A stretch of DNA of 51,746 bases from Bacteroidales bacterium UBA1173. GTDB taxonomy: Bacteria > Bacteroidota > Bacteroidia > Bacteroidales > F082. Every line of letters starts with the position of its first letter. Position 1 is the first letter of the stretch. Below, one piece after another: positions 15,505 to 23,665 of the stretch. The notes under the pieces are model-generated. The model was not told where the DNA came from. It made no database searches and was given only the letters and a program-made list of their open reading frames with translations. The stretch spans positions 1 through 51,746 of the forward strand of contig DBYZ01000006.1 of NCBI GenBank assembly GCA_002311655.1. The letters run 5' to 3'. The position numbers and the translations under genes are program-made.

Positions 15505-18042
15505 TTATTTCTGAATCGAAACCTTTCGTATTATCTCTTTTCCATCCGCAACCAGTCGGACAAGATAAATTCCCGAATCGAAACCGTCAAGATTTATTAA
15601 AGTTTCAGTAGAATTCATCGTCTGTGAATACACTTTCTGACCGATAGCGTTGTAGATATCCACTTCGTTGATGTTTTCCGCTTTGATTGTCAACAAATCC
15701 TTAGCAGGATTAGGATAAATCATAACATCCTGAATCTTGTTTTCATCAACACCATCTGGAGAATTGTAGATTTTCACGAAATAATCGTTGTTATAGCGTG
15801 ACTTTGCCGGAATCGAATAGCAGTCGATGTCCTGATAGAAAGCCAGCACCTTATAATAATACCAGTGTCCCATTTCGAGAGGAACATTCTCCTTAAATTC
15901 GTGTTTCGTCGGAGAAATAATCTTAACTCTCTGATATTCACCGTTTTTATCGCATTTTCTAAAGACAAAATATGCGCTGAGATTTTCGTCGTTTTCCGGC
16001 GCATCCCAAGTGATTACTGGTCTACCGTTGTCTTGTTTATAATACCAGATATTTCTTGCAGGATTACATGCGTCGCCCACGCTGACACATGTCATATCAG
16101 AGATTTCCGACTCACCGTTTTCACAAAGAACGCTCACAGTATAGCAATGTCCCCTGCCGCCTGTCTCATCATCAACATAAGGCTGCGAGTTATCTGTAAC
16201 CATTTTATAGATTACATCATCACGATAGATGCAGAACGCATATGCGCCGGTCAGCGAGCCATTCCATTCGAGGACGATATCTTCATCATCGGCGACACCT
16301 TCCAAATTGCTTGGAGCATCGCAAACGCCAGCATTGCCGCAGCCGTTGTTTGCCTCAAAGAACACTCCATCAGTCAAATCGGCTGACGAGCCAGAGAACG
16401 AGTAAACACTATTATTCTGAGCATCCTTGATGGTAATTGTCAAATCATCGATAGTGTCGTTTGAAGAGACCCAGCTGAATTTGATACGTCCAACAGGCGC
16501 ATCGACATGGGCTGCCTGAGGTGCCGATGATGTAAGTGTAAACTGTGCAATCTCGGTATTCGCCATGTTGTAAAGTGCGATATAGTTACCCTGCCATCCG
16601 TGATAATCTGTTGTCGTCATCACGACTTTCCAGTCGCATGTCGGACCAAACGAGACGTTTTGTAAGATAGCCTGCTTACCATTGCGTCCACCACTGACTG
16701 CAAACACCTTATATTCATAGCTATCGTAATATGGCACACGATCTGTTATTGTCATCTGTTGGCCGGCCACTATGCCTTCAGTAATCTCATGGCAGACCTT
16801 GCTGTTTCGCATAACAACAATCTTCTCGATGTCGGTCATTGATGAGCCGTCAAGATATGTCGTCGGGTTGGTCCATGTCAACGTTGCCTCGAATGAAGTG
16901 TCGGGTTCCGGTGTCACCACAAGGTTTGTAGGAGCGCCTGGAGTAGCGTCATAGACCACCTGGGGCACGAAATTGAACATAGCGTCAGCTGGATGAGTGT
17001 AAGGAGCGTCATCGATGAGATACCAGCCGTCGGAGCTGCCGCCCCAACCGAGGTTGAAATGGAACATATCGTAGTCGTCATAGCCGTCACAGACGAAGGC
17101 ATGGCAACCGTCATCTTCGCAACCGCCATAATACATCGGCCATCCCATGTCGAACTGCTCGCGCACCATACTCTTCCAGATATTTGTTGGGAAGTCATCG
17201 CGACGGTACTGTACGTTAGCATCGCTAAAACTAAAATATGTATGCATAGCATCCGGGATACCGCCTGAACCACCGCCGCTGCCATCTGGACCATAGCCCA
17301 TATCGATGGTGACACCACAATGGAAGCTAATCAAAGCCACAGCCTGAATCTCCTCAATCGGTGAGTGTTCATTGATTGAATTTGCAATATGATCCCAGTC
17401 GTAATATGTGTTTTCGAAGTCGGCGCAGATCTGTCCATAATCCTGATGATAGTAGCAATGGCTGCCGTTTCCATGCTCAGGATATTTCCAGAATGCCACC
17501 AGCTGTGCCATCGCAGTGGCGAGACAGCCCACATAGGTGTGACCATGAGAGCCGTCGGGATCTTCAGGACAGTAATAGTTATACGGATAGCTCTGATCCC
17601 ATTGTGTCTGAACGAGGTAGTCGACACCTCTTCCGCCGTGTCTTGAAACCAGACGACCAGTCTTTTCAAGCATCTTCCAGTCAGCGGCGACGTCAGGAGC
17701 CGCTGTATTTTGCGAAGTCCTGTTAACGGAACGCGCTGAGACGATGCCATCGAGATAATACTGCAACGCTGGAGGCACGTTATTTATATCAAACTTACCG
17801 TTTTCGGAATATCCGATGATAGGACGATAGAAATCGTCAGCCGACATGATGATAAAACCTGTCTCACCATTAAAAACATAGAAACACGTCTCACCTCTGT
17901 CAGACATCGCTGTATAGACCAGCGTCAAATCGGAACCCACAAATTTCTGTCCGAGCGCTTGCGCCTCGTTGACATCAACAGGGTTGGCAACAACAGCATT
18001 GAGAGTAAAAATAGCTGCAATTATCAATAAAACTTTTTTCAT
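15505..18042 (-). CDS. Secreted C10 (streptopain-like) cysteine peptidase with T9SS sorting domain, copy 1
   Basis: An 845-residue secreted peptidase. A signal peptide (MKKVLLIIAAIFTLNAVVA) is followed by a propeptide opening NPVDVNEAQALGQKFVG and a C10 catalytic domain at about residues 140-365. The nucleophile is in YVGCLATAMAQ, the histidine in CHAFVCDGYDD, and the oxyanion-hole tryptophan region is FNLGWGGSSDGWY. Fibronectin-like beta domains follow. The last 75 residues form a T9SS type A sorting domain (IYPNPAKDLLTIKAEN ... GIYLVRLVADGKEIIRKVSI). The protein is expected on the cell surface or outside. It is the most divergent of the three tandem copies, and a terminator-like hairpin separates it from copy 2. 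Confidence 0.92.
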   Translation of the reverse strand: MKKVLLIIAAIFTLNAVVANPVDVNEAQALGQKFVGSDLTLVYTAMSDRGETCFYVFNGETGFIIMSADDFYRPIIGYSENGKFDINNVPPALQYYLDGIVSARSVNRTSQNTAAPDVAADWKMLEKTGRLVSRHGGRGVDYLVQTQWDQSYPYNYYCPEDPDGSHGHTYVGCLATAMAQLVAFWKYPEHGNGSHCYYHQDYGQICADFENTYYDWDHIANSINEHSPIEEIQAVALISFHCGVTIDMGYGPDGSGGGSGGIPDAMHTYFSFSDANVQYRRDDFPTNIWKSMVREQFDMGWPMYYGGCEDDGCHAFVCDGYDDYDMFHFNLGWGGSSDGWYLIDDAPYTHPADAMFNFVPQVVYDATPGAPTNLVVTPEPDTSFEATLTWTNPTTYLDGSSMTDIEKIVVMRNSKVCHEITEGIVAGQQMTITDRVPYYDSYEYKVFAVSGGRNGKQAILQNVSFGPTCDWKVVMTTTDYHGWQGNYIALYNMANTEIAQFTLTSSAPQAAHVDAPVGRIKFSWVSSNDTIDDLTITIKDAQNNSVYSFSGSSADLTDGVFFEANNGCGNAGVCDAPSNLEGVADDEDIVLEWNGSLTGAYAFCIYRDDVIYKMVTDNSQPYVDDETGGRGHCYTVSVLCENGESEISDMTCVSVGDACNPARNIWYYKQDNGRPVITWDAPENDENLSAYFVFRKCDKNGEYQRVKIISPTKHEFKENVPLEMGHWYYYKVLAFYQDIDCYSIPAKSRYNNDYFVKIYNSPDGVDENKIQDVMIYPNPAKDLLTIKAENINEVDIYNAIGQKVYSQTMNSTETLINLDGFDSGIYLVRLVADGKEIIRKVSIQK

Positions 18043-18061
18043 GGTTAATTTAATTAAATAA

Positions 18062-18101
18062 AAAGAGCGCTCAGCAATTTTGTTGTCGCTTCGCGCTCTT
18101 T
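18062..18101 (-). terminator. Terminator-like hairpin after C10 peptidase copy 2
   Basis: aaagagcgc (18062-18070) pairs exactly with gcgctcttt (18093-18101); the 22-base loop can pair partly. On the minus strand a run of Ts follows. It lies between copy 2 and copy 1, so it could end transcription or attenuate it before copy 1. No clear promoter box for copy 1 was found in the 19 bases that remain. Confidence 0.6.
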
Positions 18102-18122
18102 CATCTTTTCAATCTTTATTCA

Positions 18123-20666
18123 TTATTTGACAACCGAGATCTTACGTGTCACCTCATTGCCGTCAGCAACGATGCGAACCATGTAGATTCCAGCTTCAAA
18201 GTCATTCATGTTGATTGTTGTCTCGTTGGTATCGAGTTCCTGAGCGAAGACTTTCTGACCCAATGAGTTGTAAACCACCACGCTGCTGAGGTTTTCAGCT
18301 TTCACTGTAAGAACGTCTTTTGCAGGGTTTGGATACACCTCGACTGCCTGTGTCATGGTCTCTTCAACACCTTCCGGTGAGTAGTAGATCTTCACATAGT
18401 ACTCATTGCCGTATGCGCATCTTGCAGGAGCTGAATAGCAGTCGATATCCTGATAGAAAGCAACCACTCTGTAGTAGTACCAGTTGCCGTTTTCGAGAGC
18501 TTTTGTCTCTTTATACTCGGTCTTGTTAGCACCAACGATCTTTGCGCGTTCATATTCGCCGTCGTTGATCTTTCTATAGATGAAGAATGCGCTCAGGCCT
18601 TCTGTTTGTTCTGGAAGATCCCATGTGATAACCGGTTTGCCGTTTGTACCCATGTAGTACCATTCGTTACGTGCAGCGTCGCAGCCTTCGCCTGCTGTTG
18701 CGCAGACCTCATTCGACAATTCTGACTCACCGCCGTCGCCCAACACACTGACCATATAGCAGTGACCGCCGATTGAAGGAGCCTCGTCAATGTATTCGTT
18801 TGTATGTGCAAGTTCGCAGAGGAGACCGTCACGATAGATGTTGAATCCATAGTTTGACTTTGCTGTGCCGTCCCATGTCAGAACGATATTGTCGCCATCT
18901 TTTGTAGCATGCAAATTGGTTGGGACACTTGTTGGTGCAGCGTTGCCGCAGCCGTTGTTACCTAAATAAAGCACACCCTCTGGAATATCGTTTGAGTTAC
19001 CGCTGTATTCATAAACGATTGTTCCAGTTGAATCTTTGATCTTGAATGTGAGTGACACGTTATCTGAACCGGCTTTCCATGCGAATGAAACTCTACCGAC
19101 TGTGACAGGCATGTTGTAACTTGCTGGGTTGTTGCTTGTCATGGTGAATCTGTCGATTTCACGGCCTGCTCCATCGTATGCGATGAGGTAGCCGCTCTTC
19201 CATCCTTGCATATTTGTTGTTGTTGCCACGATCTTCCAATCGCAAGTTGGACCGAATGACTCTGAAGCTGCACCGTAAGCGCCGTTCACGCCGTTTTTCA
19301 CTGCGTACACTCTATATTCGAATGTGCTGTAGCAAGGGACATTCTCATCAACGAAGCTCATGCTTGCACCTGGAGTTGGGTTATCAGCTATATAGATAAC
19401 TTTGTTTTCTCTTGTCACAACCATCTGGTCGAGAGATGAGACAGTCTGGTTGTTCATGGTCTTGGTTGGGTTGGTCCAAGTAATTGTTGCCTGCTGTGCC
19501 AACTCGCCAGCCTTTGTTGCTGTAACGTTGGTTGGAGCTTGCACTGTGTTCTGATAAACAGCTGTTGGAACATAGTTGAAGATAGCTGCTGCGCCCTGGT
19601 TGTAATCGATAGCGTCAACTGCATACCAGTCATCGTCAGAGCCGCTCCATCCGAAGTTGAAGCTGATGAAGTCATCCTCATTATAACCGTCAGCGACGAA
19701 AGCGTGACCACCTTCTGAGCTGTGTCCTGAATAATAAACTGGACGACCGAGGTCGAATTCAGCCTTCAGCAAGTTAACCCAGTTAGCGAGTGAGTATGAG
19801 CTTCTCTGTTTCTGGACACAATAGTTGTAATCAAAATAGTTTGCCATAGCAGCTGGGACATCCTGTGAGTATGCACCGCTGCCGTCTGGAGCGAAGCCCA
19901 TGTCAACTGCAACACCGCAGTGATACATAAGTGTAGCGACAGCTTCAATCTGTGCCTGTGTTGCGCCGCTCAATGATCTTGGCATAAGCTCCCAATGATA
20001 TGTGGTAGCGCCAAAGTTTGCTGATTGCTGACCGTAGCCTGGGCAGTAATATGTGTGGCTGCCTGTACCCTGTGCCGGATGCTCCCAGTATTTCATAACC
20101 TGGCTCATAGCTGTTGCGACACAACCTGCATAGCAACGTCCGCCAGGACCACCTGAAGCAGTAGGTGCATAGAGGTTGTATGGGCTGTCCTGATTCCACT
20201 TGGTCTGAACGAGTGGTCCAACAGCATGAGCTTTCTTGTTGCTCAACTTACCGCAGTTACGCAGTGACTCCCACTGACCAGCGATCTCTGGAGTAGCGTT
20301 AATGTTTTTCTCGATAGCATAGCTGATACTGTTTTTGTAAGTCTCGAGCATGAACATAGCACCGTTGTATGGGTTGGTTGCATCGAATGGACCATTCTCA
20401 GAATAAGCGAGAACAGGACGCACATTGTCTGATGCAGCTACCATAACGAAACCTTCATTACCGAGATTGAAAACGTAAACACATGGTTCACCATTGTCTG
20501 ATGTCACAGTGTAGTAAAGCTGAAGATCAGCTCTTGTTGTCTTCTCAAAATTCGCCTGGACAAACTTCTGTCCCAGCGACTTAGCTGTAGTCACATCAAC
20601 CGGATTCGCGACAATTGTTCCAATGCCGAGAACCACAGCGATTACTAATGATAATAATTTTTTCAT
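18123..20666 (-). CDS. Secreted C10 (streptopain-like) cysteine peptidase with T9SS sorting domain, copy 2
   Basis: An 847-residue paralog with the same architecture. It has a signal peptide (MKKLLSLVIAVVLGIGTIVA), a propeptide with NPVDVTTAKSLGQKFVQ, a catalytic domain with the nucleophile in CYAGCVATAMSQVMKYW and histidine in GGHAFVADGYNEDDF, then FNFGWSGSDDDWY. Beta-sandwich domains follow, and a T9SS type A sorting domain (VYPNPAKDVLTVKAENL ... GIYMVRIVADGNEVTRKISV). C10 peptidases degrade host or dietary proteins in Streptococcus and Prevotella; here the natural target is unknown. It follows copy 3 after 41 bases with no clear promoter, so it may be co-transcribed with it. Confidence 0.93.
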   Translation of the reverse strand: MKKLLSLVIAVVLGIGTIVANPVDVTTAKSLGQKFVQANFEKTTRADLQLYYTVTSDNGEPCVYVFNLGNEGFVMVAASDNVRPVLAYSENGPFDATNPYNGAMFMLETYKNSISYAIEKNINATPEIAGQWESLRNCGKLSNKKAHAVGPLVQTKWNQDSPYNLYAPTASGGPGGRCYAGCVATAMSQVMKYWEHPAQGTGSHTYYCPGYGQQSANFGATTYHWELMPRSLSGATQAQIEAVATLMYHCGVAVDMGFAPDGSGAYSQDVPAAMANYFDYNYCVQKQRSSYSLANWVNLLKAEFDLGRPVYYSGHSSEGGHAFVADGYNEDDFISFNFGWSGSDDDWYAVDAIDYNQGAAAIFNYVPTAVYQNTVQAPTNVTATKAGELAQQATITWTNPTKTMNNQTVSSLDQMVVTRENKVIYIADNPTPGASMSFVDENVPCYSTFEYRVYAVKNGVNGAYGAASESFGPTCDWKIVATTTNMQGWKSGYLIAYDGAGREIDRFTMTSNNPASYNMPVTVGRVSFAWKAGSDNVSLTFKIKDSTGTIVYEYSGNSNDIPEGVLYLGNNGCGNAAPTSVPTNLHATKDGDNIVLTWDGTAKSNYGFNIYRDGLLCELAHTNEYIDEAPSIGGHCYMVSVLGDGGESELSNEVCATAGEGCDAARNEWYYMGTNGKPVITWDLPEQTEGLSAFFIYRKINDGEYERAKIVGANKTEYKETKALENGNWYYYRVVAFYQDIDCYSAPARCAYGNEYYVKIYYSPEGVEETMTQAVEVYPNPAKDVLTVKAENLSSVVVYNSLGQKVFAQELDTNETTINMNDFEAGIYMVRIVADGNEVTRKISVVK

Positions 20667-20707
20667 TGTGATTAAAGTTAAATTAATAATTTGTTTTTGT
20701 TATTTTC

Positions 20708-22987
20708 TTATTCAATTACTGATATTTTCTGTGTTGTCGAGCCGTTTGCAGCCTGGATTCTGACCATATAGATGCCGCATCCGAAGTCTTTCATATCAAT
20801 AACGCATTCGTCGCCATTAATATTTTCCTCGTAAACCTTCTGACCAACAAGGTTAAACACCGCCACTGAGTTCAAAGCGTCAGCCTCGATCTTAATATTG
20901 CCTGTCGTTGGGTTAGGATAAATCTTTGCATTGATTGAGTTTTCAGCAACTGCTGCCACTGTAACCACCACATAATCAGTGTCATCTGATGTCAAAGCAG
21001 GATTTGACTCACATGCCGAGCTGTAAGCTGTCACCTTATAATAATATGTTCCATTGACGATGCCGTCGAAATACTCATTGACAGAGCCGTCAACATTTCC
21101 GATCTCTTCATAAGCTTCACCGTCGTTGCTTCTGTAGATTTTGAATTTTGTAGGAGCATAGTCGCAGTTCCATGAAAGAAGTGTTCCGCTCACGCCATCC
21201 TGATATGTGAATTCACCTGTAAAGCCTGTTGGTGCAGTGCAGTTCGGACAGTCGTTGTTGCCTGTGAAAATAGTGCCGTTAAGTTGTGACGAAGAACCTG
21301 TGAATGTGTAAGCCGTCTGATTTGCCGAGTTCTTCAAAGTGATTGTTATCGATGACACTGCTGATGCCGGAGCCACCCATTTCAATGAGAAGTCGCCTTC
21401 TGGGAACACCACTTTCTCGCTGAGTGGCGATGATGATGTCATTGTGATCTCTTTGAAGATTGTGCCGTTGCCACCGACAACCTGGAGCATACCATCATTC
21501 CAGCCTTGGAAGTTTGTGGTCTGGCAGATGAATTTCCATGTGCAGCTTGGTCCCAAAATAACGCTTTGTGAGAATACTCCACCTTCAAAATCATTGTTTA
21601 CACCGACAATTGAATACTCGTATGCGCCATATTCACTGACATTGTCATCATAAACGACCACATCGCCCGGTTGTGGGTTGTTGTAAGTCTGAATTGCAAC
21701 GCCGTTACGTTTCAAGACAATACGCTGAATTGTAGTGAGAGGGTCACCTGACAATGATTCTGTCGGCACTGTCCAGCTGATATGAGCTGTTTTTGTTATA
21801 GCGTCAGCCACTTCAACAGTCATGTTCTCGATTGCCGGAACCATTGTATTGTAGATATAATCAGGAATAATCTCAAACACGGCTCTTTGGTTAGTGTTGA
21901 AGCTTCCGTTGCCAGTATTCAAGGCATCGATCTGGTAATAATTGTTGTATGATCCGCTCCATCCCCAGTTAAAATGGAAGTAACGGTTGTTGTTATAGCC
22001 GTCGCAGTTGAATGCATGACCGCCATCAGTGTCATAACCTGCATAAACCACAGGGATTCCGCGGTCGAAAGTCTCGATAAGCATGTCTTCCCAAACGCTT
22101 CTGGTGTAGTTGTCACGTGATTTCATATTTGCGCATGCGCCATATCTGAAGTATTCGCTCAATGCGGTAGGGACATCACCTGTCTGAGCACCGCTACCGT
22201 CTGGTGCGTAATCCATGTCAACAGCGATACCGCAGTGATACATAAGAAGAGCCACTGCCTGAGCTGCTGTTGTTGCCTGTGAGCCGAGTGAATTAGGCAT
22301 GATTGACCAGTTGTAAGTCGTAGCGCCGAAGTTTGCCGACAAGGTGCCGCCATACGAGCTGCTGCTGTATGAATGCTCACCTACACCTGTTTCCGGCCAA
22401 TTCCAGTATTTCATCACCTGGCTCATAGCTGTAGCCACGCATCCTGCATAGCAGTGGTTGTTTGTCCAATAGCTTGTGCAAGCCGGAGCATAGTAGTTAT
22501 AAGGCCATCCCTGATCCCATGTTGTTGCCAACAATGGTGACACAGCCTTTTCCATTCTTGTTCTACTGGTGATGCCTTCCTTGCGGAGAAGCTCCCACTG
22601 CTCAACGATATCTTCTTCTGCAACTAATTCATTATCAATAGCATATTGAATCTGTCTACCATAATGACCGAGAAAATATTTCAGTCCGTCAGGGATATTG
22701 TTCACATCAAAAGTACCATCACCATAGCCCAAGATAGGACATGCACGGTCGTCAGCGGCGACAACCACATAGCCGTTTTCATAGTTGAAAACATACAGAT
22801 AAGGAGTGTCATTTTCACTACTCAAAGTGTAAACGTGCTGAGCATCGGTAATATTTTTAGCCGATACAACATTGTTTTTCAAATACTTAACTCCCAAATC
22901 CTTTGCCGTATTGACATCAACTGGATTTGCGAGCATCTGTCCTGCGAACACCGCGAGAACAGCAACGACGATTAATAATTTCTTCAT
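20708..22987 (-). CDS. Secreted C10 (streptopain-like) cysteine peptidase with T9SS sorting domain, copy 3
   Basis: A 759-residue peptidase, first of the array in transcription order. The start is taken as the ATG at 22985-22987 because it gives a clean signal peptide (MKKLLIVVAVLAVFAGQMLA); a longer frame adds 20 polar residues. The propeptide opens NPVDVNTAKDLGVKYLKN. Catalytic motifs are CYAGCVATAMSQVMKYW, GGHAFNCDGYNNNRY and FNWGWSGSYNNYY. The C-terminus is a T9SS type A domain (IYPNPTTGNIKIEADAL ... CGIYMVRIQAANGS). It is about 85 residues shorter than copies 1 and 2, mainly in the middle beta domains. No consensus promoter was recognised in the roughly 200-base divergent gap. Confidence 0.92.
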   Translation of the reverse strand: MKKLLIVVAVLAVFAGQMLANPVDVNTAKDLGVKYLKNNVVSAKNITDAQHVYTLSSENDTPYLYVFNYENGYVVVAADDRACPILGYGDGTFDVNNIPDGLKYFLGHYGRQIQYAIDNELVAEEDIVEQWELLRKEGITSRTRMEKAVSPLLATTWDQGWPYNYYAPACTSYWTNNHCYAGCVATAMSQVMKYWNWPETGVGEHSYSSSSYGGTLSANFGATTYNWSIMPNSLGSQATTAAQAVALLMYHCGIAVDMDYAPDGSGAQTGDVPTALSEYFRYGACANMKSRDNYTRSVWEDMLIETFDRGIPVVYAGYDTDGGHAFNCDGYNNNRYFHFNWGWSGSYNNYYQIDALNTGNGSFNTNQRAVFEIIPDYIYNTMVPAIENMTVEVADAITKTAHISWTVPTESLSGDPLTTIQRIVLKRNGVAIQTYNNPQPGDVVVYDDNVSEYGAYEYSIVGVNNDFEGGVFSQSVILGPSCTWKFICQTTNFQGWNDGMLQVVGGNGTIFKEITMTSSSPLSEKVVFPEGDFSLKWVAPASAVSSITITLKNSANQTAYTFTGSSSQLNGTIFTGNNDCPNCTAPTGFTGEFTYQDGVSGTLLSWNCDYAPTKFKIYRSNDGEAYEEIGNVDGSVNEYFDGIVNGTYYYKVTAYSSACESNPALTSDDTDYVVVTVAAVAENSINAKIYPNPTTGNIKIEADALNSVAVFNLVGQKVYEENINGDECVIDMKDFGCGIYMVRIQAANGSTTQKISVIE

Positions 22988-23160
22988 TTTTTTGTATTTT
23001 TTATTATCTTTTTTCATCATTAAAAATTGCGACAAATCATAAACCATTGTTAATTAGTTAGTTATAACGGTTAATCACAATTTTTCAATCAAATTCACCT
23101 TAATTATTTTTAAGCTTGTAAAAATACAAAAAATTTTCATACGACGCTCAATTTTTTTCG

Positions 23161-23168
23161 TATTTTTG
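23161..23168 (+). promoter_or_regulatory. -7 box for the 156-residue hypothetical gene
   Basis: TATTTTTG matches TAnnTTTG 26 bases before the ATG at 23195. The rest of the 207-base divergent gap (22988-23194) is AT-rich, and nothing else was recognised in it. Confidence 0.5.
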
Positions 23169-23194
23169 CATTTCAAAAATGAAAAATACCGCAA

Positions 23195-23665
23195 ATGGAG
23201 CATAAATACTACGATTTTTACATGCGTTTTCCGAGTGAGGACGATGCCAAGAAGGCTAAAGATTTTTATTATCAGACACATCGTCCGCGCATCGGCGGCG
23301 AGTTCAAAATCAACGACAACGGAGTCTGTTCGCTCTCGTTGCAGGACGAGTGCGAGCTCATCACCGACCTCTATCCTTTCGGCTTGACACGTTATATCGT
23401 TGCCGACAACTTCCACGGCGTGCGTCGCGAGCATGGCAAAGACATCTTCGATTTCTTCACCGACAGCGACCATTATTTCTGTTGGGATTTGAACGACCAA
23501 GTCTTCGAAAAGCTCAACAAATTCTTGAAGAATGAGATACAACAGGACGGCTATGTTCCGGAAAGCGGCAAGCACGCTCCGTTTGTCCAGCGCATCCTTG
23601 ACAGCATGGGAATCGACGACTTGTTCAACATGTTGAGTGTCGACGCACCAGGACTGGATATTTAA
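23195..23665 (+). CDS. Hypothetical cytoplasmic protein, unknown function
   Basis: A 156-residue soluble acidic protein that I do not recognise. It has no signal peptide or membrane segment. It is rich in aromatic residues (KYYDFYMRF, DFFTDSDHYFCWDL) and charged residues, with one cysteine in each of the middle two quarters. It stands alone between the divergent C10 array and the convergent polymerase gene, with its own -7 box. Its TAA stop shares the four bases TTAA with the TAA of the dnaE-like gene. A coding frame with normal codon use and a promoter argue that it is real. Its proximity to the mutagenesis cassette may be chance. Confidence 0.7.
   Translation: MEHKYYDFYMRFPSEDDAKKAKDFYYQTHRPRIGGEFKINDNGVCSLSLQDECELITDLYPFGLTRYIVADNFHGVRREHGKDIFDFFTDSDHYFCWDLNDQVFEKLNKFLKNEIQQDGYVPESGKHAPFVQRILDSMGIDDLFNMLSVDAPGLDI

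Noticed and set aside
22110..22125. Another CACGTG centre, in C10 peptidase copy 3
   Set aside because: Flanks do not match either parS half-site.
15505..22987. C10 array as a mobile or horizontally acquired island
   Set aside because: No integrase, transposase, tRNA junction or flanking direct repeats were seen, and promoter style and codon use look like the rest of the window.
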